This document shows positions 52,425 to 63,090 of a stretch of 64,000 bases of DNA, one piece after another. The notes under the pieces were generated by a model. That model had not been told where the DNA came from, did not search any database, and worked only from the letters and a program-made list of their open reading frames with translations. The stretch lies in contig NC_062993.1 in assembly GCF_023078275.1 (NCBI RefSeq), positions 3,223,252-3,287,251 on the forward strand, in the 5' to 3' direction. How positions within the stretch are numbered: the first letter of the stretch is position 1; each line of letters begins with the position of its first letter. The translations under genes were made by a program, and so were the position numbers. Source of the stretch: Leguminivora glycinivorella (lineage: Eukaryota; Arthropoda; Insecta; Lepidoptera; Tortricidae).

Positions 52425-52827
52425 CTGGCTCAGCGGAGTGACCCTGCTTGCCAAGCGGCGATCTTGGGTTCGAATCCCGGTAAGTGCATTTATTTATGTG
52501 ATGGATATTTGTTCCTAAGTCATGGACGCTTTCTACTTAAGCCTTAAGCTTACCGTGGGACTCGGTCAAACTGTGTAAGAACGTCCTATATTTAAGAGTT
52601 TTGAATGATTCACGGTTATTTTCATTAGACTTATATTGACCGGGATATAGACCGTGATTACCTTTTTGATTTTTGTCGAGCTCCCGATATTTCGACGCAG
52701 TTGCATGCATCATGATCACGGAAAACATCATGATGCATGTAACTGCGTCGAAATATCGGGAGCTCGACAAAAATCAAAAAGGTAATCACGGTCTATATCC
52801 CGGTCAATATAAGTCGTCCTATATTTA
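52425..52827 (+). repeat. tRNA-derived SINE, split near its tail by a hairpin element
   Basis: Head CTGGCTCAGCGGAGTGACCC, B-box GGTTCGAATCCCGG, body TTGTTCCTAAGTCATGGACG, then the tail. The tail motif CGTCCTATATTTA occurs at 52582-52594 and again at 52815-52827, bracketing an inserted segment. Confidence 0.7.
52629..52814. mobile_element. 186-bp near-perfect hairpin
   Basis: Arms of about 88 bases beginning ACTTATATTGACCGGGATAT, with one or two mismatches and a loop of a few bases around CACGGAAAAC. This is one of the longest near-exact palindromes in the window. Confidence 0.9.
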
Positions 52828-53136
52828 TTTATAATGATCAAAGACGTAAAAACTTCTAACGAAAGTTCAAGAATAGGTGACTAAATCAGAATAGGACGAA
52901 TTTAAGAACTTCACAAAAAAGAAAGAACCTCAATCAAATGGTTTTAACTTCAAAACATCAAAGGGGATACATAAATCCCGAAATTTCCTCATAATCCCTC
53001 TTTCAAGCGTCCCTCTGAGCAAACATCTTAAATTACAGCCCTCGAAAACAATCTTAATCAGTTTCACTTGAGCCTTTTACAACATATTTTCGAATATTAA
53101 TATCCATAGGTACTAATAATTATTATTAAATAGGAA

Positions 53137-53870
53137 TGTGTGTGTGCTTGTTTGATAGTCCGTTTTCACGGCAAAACGAAACGACGAATTGGTTTGATTT
53201 TTTAAGTGGAGATTGAAGGGATAGAAAGTACTTTGGCTACTTTTTAGGGTTCCGTAGTCAACTAGGAACCCTTATAGTTTCGCCATGTCTGTCTGTCCGT
53301 CCGTCCGTCCGTCCGTCCGCGGGTAATCTCAGTAACCGTTAGCACTAGACAGCTGAAATTTGGTACCAATATGTATATCAATCACGCCAACAAAGTGCAA
53401 AAATAAAAAATGGAAAAAAATGTTTTATTAGGGCACCCCCCCTACATGTAAAGTGGGGGCTGATATTTTTTTTCATTCCAACCCCAACGTGTGATATATT
53501 GTTGGATAGGTAATTAAAAATGAATAAGGGTTTACTAAGATCGTTTTTTGATAGTATTAATATTTTCGGAAATAATCGCTCCTAACGGAAAAAAAAGTGC
53601 GTCCCCCCCCTGTAACTTTTGTACCATAAGTTTAAAAAATATGAAAAAAATCACAAAAGTAGAACTTTATAAAGACTTTCTAGGATAATTGTTTTGAACT
53701 TGATAGGTTCAGTAGTTTTTGAGAAAAATACGAAAAACTACGGAACCCTACACTGAGCGTGGCCCGACACGCTCTTGGCCGGTTTTATTGTCTCTTTCTA
53801 AGACCTCACTTCCTGAAATGATATTAAGGAGGTGCAGCATTCCGCTATTTTCGAATTTAACGCAAGCGAA
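53137..53870 (+). mobile_element. Helitron remnant split by an R-family element
   Basis: GGCAAAACGAAACGACGAAT...GGCTACTTTTT (to 53245) and TTGTCTCTTTCTAA (from 53788) are adjacent in the intact Helitron at 51666-51847. The degraded hairpin CGCAAGCGAAGCCGG follows at 53861. Confidence 0.7.
53246..53786 (+). mobile_element. R-family repeat, copy 2
   Basis: 541 bp from AGGGTTCCGTAGTC to CTCTTGGCCGGTTTT, very close to 24569-25127, with shorter TCCG and C-run microsatellites. Inserted in a Helitron. Confidence 0.85.
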
Positions 53871-54717
53871 GCCGGATATTTCTGTGTCAACAATAACATA
53901 AATATTTATTTTTGACACTTTTGACACTAACGTAATTGTCATCAGTTCAAATCGCGCCGCATCTATTGTAATGTATACCTAAGCTACTCGTATCTGTGGT
54001 CCAAGGATAATACACAGCAGACATCAGGATGTCATTACAGCGATACGCGAAGCGATAAACCAACGACTTCCGAATTCGCACGAGTTACCTTCACTCACAA
54101 GAAAAACGTCTTAAAATGTTATACATCCCATAGACTTTTAAGCCTTTTCTTTCGAATAAATGGGTTTATTTAGCGACTTAATACGAAAATGTTTTCTATA
54201 TTATGCATTTCATATGTTCTTACATCCTTTCTTCCGAAATAATAAGAATTTTCTTAATATCGTGTGAAGAAAAATGTCTTATAAGATTCTTTTCTCCACA
54301 TGATCTTAATGCTTTTTAAATAGAAACCCATTTAAAGGGGTTACCGCTTGGAAGGGTTTAGAAGGAAATTATTTAACGGTTTATTTATATGTTCATTGAT
54401 AAGGGATAAGAGGGCTCGTTGGTAACGTATATTGCTTTCAGAATTTCTGTTTGAAAGTCCTTTATATTTTGACGCAATGTGATTTTCTTGTGCACAGTTA
54501 ATGAATAAAAGGCGAAGGTATGAAGAGGTTAAACAGATTTGGATTATTTGTATAAAATGCCTATGAAAAAGTTAAGTTTGGTGTTAGTGAATTGTAAATA
54601 AAAGCAGCAGATTTTGGGTTAAGTATTGTAGTAAGTGGGTATTATCGTAAAAATCTCGACCTATGTGAAATGATTTTTAAATAGCTTGTAGGTAGGAACC
54701 AAAGACATAATATGCAA
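53871..54717. other. Unassigned sequence
   Basis: No gene or repeat pair seen. Confidence 0.35.
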
Positions 54718-54995
54718 CTCCGTACGGATAAAGTCTAAGAAAAAAACGAATCTCAATGCCCTAGAGAAAAAGGTACGACGGTGGCCTAGATGGAGTTACA
54801 CCTTTGGGGAACGCTCGGCTAGATGGCGCTAATATTAATATTTGACATTTTAACACATATCAAGCTAACAATATGGGCCAAAAAAACTGAGGTTCAAAAG
54901 TTTTAAGCTTGTGTCGAGAGATGGCAGTCTATGCACTGTCATTACACATTTTACTTTGACAGTAACTCTCTATAATACTCAATCCTCTTTGTAGG
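54718..54995 (-). repeat. Repeat family L, copy 3 (inverted)
   Basis: Complement of the 12055-12352 copy: AAAGGTACGACGGTGGCCTA, GAGATGGCAGTCTATGCACT, TATAATACTCAATCCTCTTT. Confidence 0.65.
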
Positions 54996-55399
54996 AATTG
55001 ATTATGGAAGTAAACATTTTTTTAATCACATAATTAAAATATGTCTAAATAAGCCGCACCTCAGCAGCATTGTGTCAAAGATGATGGTATAGCGTTAAAT
55101 CGCTGAATGGCAATTAATATGTTCTGGTTACCGGTAGTTTCAATCTTTCAATAAGCTTGGCGCTCAGTTCTTTAAAATGACGTGAGCACAAATTGTACAA
55201 GTTGTTGGCAACGTGCATTTGACACTTCTTGAGTTGCAGGCGTCCATAGGTTATGGTGACCGCTTTCCATCAGGCCGACCGTATGCTTGTTTGCCACTGA
55301 CGTAGTACTAAAAAAATTGACAGTCTCAAAACATTTAAACACCTCATTTCACACAACTGAAGCCTTTAAATATCATAATAGTACATTACGATACAAGTG

Positions 55400-55908
55400 C
55401 GTATGAAATGAAATGAAATGAAATGCATTTATTTGCTTAACATTATGTACAGATAAGTTGGTAATATCATTAGTGTTATGTCCAGATAATGTCAATACCT
55501 TATACTAGTAGGCATGCAAATGTTATTAATTAAAGCTATTTACATTATATTACATATTTATACCATTCATTAAAGTTAAACTATTGATTCACATAATAAT
55601 AATTACAGATTTAAATAAAATTCATTAATAATAAAATGTCAGTATTAATTAAAGTCTCCACTTAAATATTCTTTAACGCTATAAAAATTATGATTACTTA
55701 AGAATGCTATGATTGCCCGTTTAAATTTAATAAATGGCATATCTCTTAAATATTGTGGCAGTTTATTATATATAATGTATGTCATTCCGTCTACATTATT
55801 ACGGTATAGTGCCAAATTGTTTCTCGTACCAAGAAGTTTGTTTAATCGATTAGAGTCTGGCTAGCCAAATATTGTTGACAGATATTTCCTTGTGGTATCA
55901 CCAATTGT
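55400..55908 (-). pseudogene. CR1/Jockey-type LINE: ORF2 C-terminus and 3' UTR
   Basis: On the minus strand 55908-55645 reads, among others, YIIYNKLPQYLRDMPFIKFK and NFYSVKEYLSGDFN then TAA, the usual (L/Y)YNKLP...FK ending of CR1-type reverse transcriptases. One in-frame TAG lies at 55861-55863 and another bounds the fragment at 55909. The 3' UTR ends in an ATTTC repeat (about 55408-55430 on the plus strand), a LINE tail. It may belong to the CR1 copy that breaks off at 57112. Confidence 0.75.
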
Positions 55909-56006
55909 CTATGGTTTAAAAAAAAGGCTAAAAGTCGGCTGTCAATTTATGTCACTTATTCAAATTGTTCGCGGGTTATTAAGGGTAAATCTTAAATATT
56001 ATAACA

Positions 56007-56204
56007 ATGACGATACCAACCGAGGTCCGCAATTTGCTGTTTAAGCTAATAAATAATTACAACCAAGAGCGAAGTCGACGTGAAGCGGCATATAATGAAA
56101 AACTGCAATGTTTACAAGTCGTAAACAATATAGTAGGTTGGTGCTCTATTAATATTTTGATACTTTATGTACTAGTTCTAACATTTGCCTATAACTTTGA
56201 TTAA
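56007..56204 (+). CDS. Small ORF, 65 residues, possible tail-anchored membrane protein
   Basis: ATG start in AACAATGA context. The first 40 residues are polar and helix-prone (LLFKLINNYNQERSRREAAY). The last 22 are hydrophobic (SINILILYVLVLTFAYNF) and would span a membrane at the extreme C-terminus, the layout of a tail-anchored protein. A run of AATAAA-like signals follows at 56265-56290. No TATA box is obvious, and it lies between transposon fragments. I do not recognise a family. It could be chance in AT-rich DNA. Confidence 0.25.
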   Translation: MTIPTEVRNLLFKLINNYNQERSRREAAYNEKLQCLQVVNNIVGWCSINILILYVLVLTFAYNFD

Positions 56205-56294
56205 GTATGTGAATATAATATAAGAAATCAGTGAAGTGACTGGTCAGTAGTAATTTGATATAAAAATATAAAAAATAAAATAAATAATATAATT

Positions 56295-56592
56295 TAGCCT
56301 ATATACGTTCCATTGCTGAGCACAGGCCTCCTCTCAAGTCTGAGAGGGCTCGGGCTATATAGTCTCCACGCTAGCCCAATGCGGGTTGGAGACTTCACAT
56401 AAATCTTTGAATTTCTTCGCTGATGTATGCAGGTTTCCTCACGAGGTTTTCCTTCACCGTAAAGCTAGTGGTACATATTAAATGATATTTCGTACGTAAG
56501 TTCCGAAAAACTCATTGGTACGAGCCAGGATTTGAACCCGCGACCTCCGGATTGAAAGTCGGGCGTCATATACACTCGGCCACCACTGCTTA
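56295..56592 (-). repeat. tRNA-derived SINE, second family, full length
   Basis: On the minus strand: a tRNA-like head with AGTGGTGGCCGAGTGTATAT and B-box GGGTTCAAATCCTGG, then the body (CCTCGTGAGGAAACCTGCAT, GAGAGGAGGCCTGTGCTCAG) to GTATATAGGCTA. Different in sequence from the 19629-19878 family. Confidence 0.8.
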
Positions 56593-56734
56593 TATGGCAA
56601 TAAAAATATAAAATATATAAAAATATCTTGGTGAAACATGTCTACGAGTATATATGAGCGGCAAAAATGTCGATAGTGCATTTTCTTTACCTACCTACTT
56701 AACATATTAAACAGACATTTGAAATAAAACTCTT

Positions 56735-56830
56735 TTAAACGGATTAATCGCGTATATTAACATCATGACCTACGTTTCGAGCCCTTTACAGCAGTCGTCT
56801 TCACAGGGTCTACCCCTAAGACAGACATTT
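56735..56830 (-). repeat. Penelope-type family 4 fragment with hammerhead-like motif
   Basis: On the minus strand, about 56812 to 56766: GTGAAGACGA, CTGCTGTAAAGGGCTC, GAAACGTAGGTC, then ATATACGCGATTAATCCG. Here the first box (GUGAAGA) differs from the hammerhead CUGANGA only at its first base, and GAAA is intact. Stem I GACC(C)T/AGGTC pairs with one bulge; stem II is weaker than in family 1. Confidence 0.45.
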
Positions 56831-57111
56831 GAACCATAAAAAATGTCAATTACCACCATTAATTGGAAATTTGTGAAACTACTTTTTTTTATACATTACT
56901 ACTACTTGTAATACACGTTAATTATTAATATTTAAATGCCAATAACCATCGTAAAACTTTTAGGTTAATACGTCAAATGCTAACAGATTTTGTCAAATTT
57001 CTGTACATATATTAGCAATTTCTATTGATTTTCAATATAAGTGTGCACAGAAAACAAAAATATTTTCTAGTATCAAAACTATATCTCGTACTATACCAAA
57101 TGTGACCAGCC

Positions 57112-59863
57112 CTAGATTTTTTGAATTTCCCGCCAAAAGTTGGGGCAATATTTCATTAGCCACACTCTAGCTCTGGCATTCGGATTGACTTGCGCTACAA
57201 ATGTAAAATATTGGTAGTGCTTCTTTACAAAAATGCATATTTCTGCTATATATATACAGGCTAAGGGCAGAATTTTAAGTTTTACAAACATCGGTCTACA
57301 TGATTGTCTTGTAGTAATTCCACATAATGCTCTGATACACTTTTTTTGGGCTTTAAATGCTCTATTAATGTCAACAGAGTTGCCCCAGATTATGACGCCG
57401 TATCGCAGCACAGATGATACGTAGCTATGATAATTATGCATTTAAAGCGGTGTCTAAGGATGCGATTTCTTTTAGGCGTTTGAGTGCAAACACAAATCGG
57501 TTTACTTTACTGCATACAGTGTCAATATGTTTCTTCCAGTTACAGTGATCATCAAGAGCTAATCCTAAAAATACTGTTGAATTAACTATTTCTACTTTAC
57601 TATTGTTGTACATTACATTTAATGATAATGCTTGGCTCTTACTAGTTCGAAATTGTACAGCTTTGGTTTTATCAATATTAATTTTAAGGTCGTGTATATT
57701 CAGCCAATTTACTATGGTTCTAACAGTTTCATTAATTTCATTTTCAAAAGTATTAAGGTTCGTACATCTAAACAGTAAAGTCGTGTCATCGGCGAACAAT
57801 ATACATTTGTGAGTTGTTTGATCAGGAAGGTCATTAATGTACAGGAGAAACAATATTGGTCCTAAAATACTTCCCTGAGGAACTCCTCGTCTATTAATTT
57901 TGTATTCTGACATGACACAGACTTTTTCATCATTAATTATTTTAGATATTTCTGTACACTGTCTCCTATCACTTAGATAGCTGGTAAACCAGTCCTGGGC
58001 TTTCCCTCTAATGCCATAATTGTAAAGTTTTTTGAGTAGTGTTTTATGATTTACAAAATCAAATGCCTTGGACATATCTAAAAATAATGCTATGACAGGC
58101 TCTTTACGGTCAAGACACTCAGTTACAAATTTAATTAGATCAAAACTAGCAAGAGACGTCGATTTACCAGACTGAAATCCGAATTGATCCGAGCTTAAAA
58201 TATTGTTTTTTTGTAGGAAAGCACACAATCTCTTAGCAATTACTTTTTCAAACACTTTTGAAATTATTGGGATAAGAGTGATAGGTCTATAGTTATTAAT
58301 CTCTAAAGCGTTACCTTTTTTATAAATTGGCTTTACTATAGAGTATTTAAGACGATCTGGGAATATACCTGTGACGATAGAGAGATTTATTAGATACGTC
58401 AGAGGAAACGCTAACTTGTGGGCGCATAACTTTAATAGCTTGGTGCTGATAGAGTCATATCCAACCGAATTTGTATTATTTAATGAGAATATGGTATTTA
58501 ACACCTCATTTTCCGATACTGGATTTAAAAACATAGAGTTTATCTGGTTGTATTTATGAGAACCGGGTAGAGTCGCTGTAATCGCGTTATTAGTGCAAGG
58601 CAGATCTATAAAGAAGTTGTTAAATGTCTCCGCTAACTCTGCGGGGTCATCTATGTATTTTCCATTAATATATATTTCGTCTATATGTTTTAAAGATCTT
58701 TTGGTGTTCAAATTTCGGTGGATTACTGCTTTACATTTATTTTTGGCGGTTTTAATTGTGTTTTTGTTGACCATACGTTGAGCTTTATTAATGCAACGTC
58801 GTAGCGTTTTTGAGTACGTCATATAGAGATTTTTACACAATGACCTATCATTTCCAGTCGATTTCCGGTAAGAGAGATATAGACGACGCTTTTGCTTACA
58901 ACATTTTCTTATTCCTTTTGTTATCCAAGGCGAATTTTTAGTCTTTTGGGTAACTTTAACCTTAATTTTAGGAAAACATAATTCAAAAAAAAGAATGATT
59001 AAATCATGGAATTCGCTGAATGCTGTATTTGTATCATCATTAGTGAATATATCATGAAAAGATAGAGAATGTATTGCATTGATAAATTTGTGTGTATTTT
59101 CTGCACTAAAGTCCCGCCTATATTCGTACCAGTTCATAAGATATTTCAGCCTTCCTACATCAAATGACATGAATTGCCCTGTATTATGATCTGACAAGCC
59201 TAAATGGTCATTTCGACACAATACGTGCTCTATATTGCTAGCAATGAGGTCTATACATGACGATTGTCGTGTCGGAGTATTGGTATGTATTTTAAAATTA
59301 TTTGCCTCCAAAATACTGATTAGTTCTTGACTTATCTTGTCTGTTTTGAGTATGTTAATATTCCAGTCTCCACATAAGATAATTCTATTTTGTTTCTTAT
59401 TTATTTTAGAAAGCATATAATTTAATTTTTCTAAAAACACTAATACATTCGAAGAGGGAGTCCTGTATATACAGGTCAGCCCCATCTGCTCTATCTGTAC
59501 TCCACAACATTCAAACACATAGTTTTCTGAGATTTGGTCGCAAATATTTAATGTTTTGTGATCTAATTCATTTTTCAGTAGAATGCATGAACCACCTCTT
59601 CTTTCATGTGTACGCGAGAAAGAAGCTGCTAATTTGTATTTGTTAATGCAAACGTTATGTTCCATTCCTTTTTTTAGAAAAGTTTCTGTTAAGCATAAGA
59701 TATGAATGGGATGCTTACTTGCAGAATATTCTTCCAAAACAATATCTAACTCATCCTGTTTCTTTAATACACTAGCTATATTCTGGTGCAATAATTGAAT
59801 ACTTGTATTACCATGAGTACCATGATTGTAAGTTTTATTAAATTTTATTTTTGTTTTAGGCAC
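57112..59863 (-). pseudogene. CR1 ORF2: endonuclease and reverse transcriptase
   Basis: Endonuclease motifs: LLHQNIAS, LCLTETFLKK, RIILCGDWNINIL, LGLSDHNTGQF. RT motifs: YRPITLIPIISKVFEKVIAK, SSDQFGF, FLDMSKAFDFVNHK, RRGVPQGSILGPILFLLYIN, FADDTTLLF. At 57434 the frame stops after LDTALNA and continues in another frame (YHSYVSSVLRYGVIIWGNS) to 57112, so a small indel broke it. No ATG precedes the conserved region: the frame opens at GTG 59863, eight bases inside ORF1, and is closed upstream by TAA, so ORF2 translation would need coupling to ORF1. Confidence 0.9.
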
Positions 59864-60645
59864 GAAAGGAATGAGACTGTGCTGTTATTTCAGAATTATT
59901 TGTAAAGTCCGTCTGTATACCTACATCGTTTGTTTTAGGAGAAAGAAATACTTTTTGTTCCAGTTGATGGAAGCTATTGAACTGGTCTATAAACAAAATA
60001 GTTTTCTTGACACCTCGGAATATTTGCTTTAGTCCGTTGTTGTTTACAAATCCGGACACTCTACTAAACATATCATACTCGTAGGACAGTTCGAGATTTG
60101 AATCAAGCAAAAATGAGTACTCATACTTCAGGTTATCACAATAAAGTAAGTTATTAAAGGCTTCGATTCTCCAATTTAACATTACACCTGTATTGCTACA
60201 CCGGTATGTTGGTAAACATATAATAAAGTTGGTATAGTCTAATGGTAATAAACTATTTCTTATATTGTTCACAAGTTGTTGGTAGTCTTTAGTTTCCTTG
60301 AAATCTTCCTCTCCGATGTAGATGATGCAATAATCCTGTTTTGTAAAGTTCTCTGTCTTTTTATTAATGTCGGAAAACAATTCTGAAATTCCACAATTAG
60401 GAATTAGGTAATGACATATGTCTAAAGTGTCTGAAAGTGCAGCCTGTGCCACTTTCCGTATCTTATTTCTTTTGTTAGCACTTATTAGGCAGAGTTTTGA
60501 CTTCTCTATATGTTTCTTCGTTTCTATTGTAAGTAATGGCGATTTAAAACTCGAAGAACTAGTCTTGGGTGTTGTAGCCCGTTTCTTGGGGATGGCATGC
60601 GTAGTAAGTTCTTTTTGAGCTAGGTCTGTTGAAATTGGTGTGCTA
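59856..60645 (-). pseudogene. CR1 ORF1, C-terminal part (SGNH/esterase-like)
   Basis: The frame, readable from about 60690, includes SSTPISTDLAQKELTTHAIP, then LDICHYLIPNCGISELFSDI and DYCIIYIGEEDFKE, the GxxD/E-type layout of the esterase-like domain known in CR1 ORF1 proteins, and ends SHSFRA. It is out of frame with the N-terminal part by one base. The domain call rests on position and pattern; the catalytic Ser is not clear. Confidence 0.6.
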
Positions 60646-61803
60646 CTTATATGTAATTTTGTAGGTAGAGGTAATATAGAGTTTCGACTTTTTTCTTATT
60701 AGCGGTTTTCTTTTTTTCTTCCCTCTTATGGTAGTAATAGAATTATTCGGTGTGTTTTCATTTAAGATTTTGTTATAAGTGTTTATTTTGATGTGGCAAT
60801 TATCTAATGTCTTTTTTAGCTTATTAATATCACTATTTAAGCGAGCAATTTCTTCATGAGCACTCAGTAACTGCAACGTCAATTGCTGATTTGTGGACTG
60901 TAAGTTCGCTATTTCAGAGCTATTCAAGTCAGGTATATTGGGCAGACTTAATCGTTCATTTCTACTACTTGATTTTGATACCGAGTCTGAGTAGTCCGTA
61001 TCAGTAGACATGTTAAAATTTTCATCTGAGAGATGGAAGGATTTTCTTGCATTTCGCTTTGTGACATAATCGAGATTATGACTTATTTTGCTGCCATCTG
61101 AGCTATTTTCCAATGCCATCGAAGTGTTGACGAGTTTAGGAGACGCCTGTGTCTCATTTTCATCTAAGTAAGCGCTACTGTTGGAACGCGTCACACCACT
61201 ATGCTGGATATCGGCACCCAGGTCGTCGCCGCGTTGCTCCACTTCAAGTTCCACTTTGTGTTGCTCTTCGTCAATTTCTTTCGAGTGGGTTTGCGTTATA
61301 GTATGTTGCAAGTCCATGTCCGTGGGCTGATTTCCGTCGTGTGATTTCTCCTCTCCGCTTATTTCGCTATGACGGTCTTGGGAGCGCTGGCTTTCGTCGC
61401 CCTGCCGGTCTTCAGATTGTGAGATTTGACTCTCCTTACTCTCATTAGCTGTATCTGCTGTTTTAGGTGATAACTCGTTCCGTTTACACTTTGGTGAGAG
61501 TTGTGTAGAGTCATCATCTAACATGCTTGACGATTCAGGAATATGCGATTCAGATGTCACAATTTCAGTTGGTGTGTTTGGGTTCGTCACGCAGTTGTTA
61601 CATTTCCACGAGTGTTTATTTTTAGTTGTCATAAGCATAAACCTTTTGGAGGTAACATTAGTCGTGCATTTACGATGGAGTGTATTTTTGCATACAGAAC
61701 ATTTTAAGTATTCTCTTGTCGTTATAGACTTTTGACATTTTTGGCAAACATTTTTAATCGTTTGTTTCCCGGAACTCAGAGTTTTTACTGCTTTTGTTGA
61801 CAT
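60643..61803 (-). pseudogene. CR1 ORF1, N-terminal part (PHD-type zinc finger, coiled coil)
   Basis: ATG at 61803. Residues about 18-67 form a PHD-like C4HC3 finger: CQKCQKS, CSVCKNTLHRKC, WKCNNC. A long acidic, Ser-rich linker follows (about 80-290), then a heptad-like coiled coil (LQSTNQQLTLQLLSAHEEIA, LNSDINKLKKTLDN), then a basic end. The frame ends prematurely at 60643 in a shifted tail. The role in CR1 elements is thought to be nucleic-acid binding and RNP formation. Confidence 0.8.
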
Positions 61804-62325
61804 GGTGCAGTAAGCTACAGACTGCTACTGTCTTTTTAATATGAACGCCCTCTTTTATACGTTTCGCGCAATAAAATAAGTCTGATCTTCGCACTCGATC
61901 ACTAATTCACGTGGTACAGCTGAGTCCTCATAGATGGCGCTGTAATCAATATTTGTAAGCGAGCCAGAGAGACAGTTATTATTTATCAAAATATTGAGAT
62001 TATGCTGCATATACCTTCAAATTGTATCAATAATCCGTTTCTCCGATATAAGTATCACTTCAGTGAGTATATTGTATGAATTTCTTTACAAGAAACCACG
62101 AAACCACAATATTGTCACTCAAAAACACTTAGTCACTGTCTAAATTTTTTTCACCGTTTTTATTCTATCCACTTAATAGTTTTTAAAAATAACACTTGTT
62201 GTTGCGAATTGGTCCGTTCTTGTCATTTTAAACACGTTCTGATGTCAAACACAAACTAAAAACTATTTTTATTTCTTCTTAGTTAGAGACAACACACGGA
62301 GCAATGCTTCTCGTGAAAGCGCCAT
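61804..62325 (-). other. CR1 5' flank with a TATA-like box; otherwise unassigned
   Basis: On the minus strand TATAAAAG at 61859 lies 30 bases before CAGT (A at 61829), 27 bases upstream of the ORF1 ATG. A LINE would not carry an upstream TATA through retrotransposition, so this may be chance or host sequence. No other feature seen. Confidence 0.3.
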
Positions 62326-62327
62326 CT

Positions 62328-62590
62328 AGCGAGCTAATCGTAAAAAGGAAGTTCGAAACGAGTGGCGATAAATTAAAACACGACCGAAGGGAGTGTTTTA
62401 AATCGACACGTTACGAATTTCCTTTTCGCACGTGTATCGTACGACGTTTTTCAGTACAGATGAGCCTCCGAAGTTTCGACCTGCCATATAATGAACCACT
62501 TCTCGAACTAGTGCGTAAAAAAGCGACCATCTGTACTGAAAAAGTAATATTAAATCAAGCAGAAATAACATTAAAAGACCGCTCATAAGA
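62328..62590 (+). repeat. Repeat shared with 28493-28740
   Basis: CGAAGGGAGTGTTTTAAATC, CTTTTCGCACGTGTATCGTA and the inverted inner pair TTTTTCAGTACAGATG / CATCTGTACTGAAAAA (about 62451-62545). Confidence 0.65.
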
Positions 62591-62879
62591 GTCATAACTC
62601 ATAATCGTCTAGAATTATTAAACTGCAAAATAAAATGCAAACCAAACACAAAACACCAGGTGCTTTTAAAATAATTTGGATTTTATTCACGCGGTTAAAC
62701 ATAGCTCGATTTTAGTTTTATTTGAAATTCGAAAAGAGAATACGTTTTCGGTTAAAATAACTGCGGTCCGTTGCAATAAAGCGTTGGAACAAACACGTTC
62801 GCCATTTAGTATGTGTCGATAATAAACTAGTATCGAAATATAATAAAACGTGTTGTGCGTAGTTTCATAACCTACCACA

Positions 62880-63090
62880 TTTTTTTAAACCATCGACATA
62901 GTAGATCTATTTCCAACAAACATAGCTAAGAACACTCGACTAATTCAACTTTCAGACAAAAATACTTAACTAAATCTAAATCGGTCCCGTTCAGGCGCTA
63001 CGTTGCCACAGACAAGACTAACACACAGACAGGCAGACAGACGCGTCAAACTTATAGCACCCCGTCGTTTTTGCGTCGGGGGGTAAAAAG
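62880..63090 (-). repeat. Q-family repeat, one inverted arm
   Basis: AACTTATAGCACCCCGTCGT then TTTTTGCGTCGGGGGGT at the right end; ATCGGTCCCGTTCAGGCGCT replaces the usual CGGTTCATCCGTTCGGGAGC core. Confidence 0.65.

Larger units (their letters stand above)
57112..61803 (-). mobile_element. CR1-clade LINE, nearly full length, decayed
   Basis: Minus strand order: ORF1 (61803 to 59856, one frameshift), ORF2 (59863 to 57112, one frameshift). The combination of a PHD-type finger and an SGNH-type domain in ORF1 with an APE endonuclease-RT ORF2 and no RNase H identifies the CR1/L2 side. The 3' end is not at 57112: the RT C-terminal tail and UTR are missing there, and a plausible continuation is at 55400-55908. 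Confidence 0.85.

Noticed and set aside
56735..56815. Fully canonical hammerhead in family 4
   Set aside because: The first core base is G instead of C and stem II has mismatches, so it is reported only as hammerhead-like.
61829..61859. TATA box plus CAGT as the promoter of the CR1 element
   Set aside because: An upstream TATA would not be copied by a LINE; kept only as a remark in the flank.
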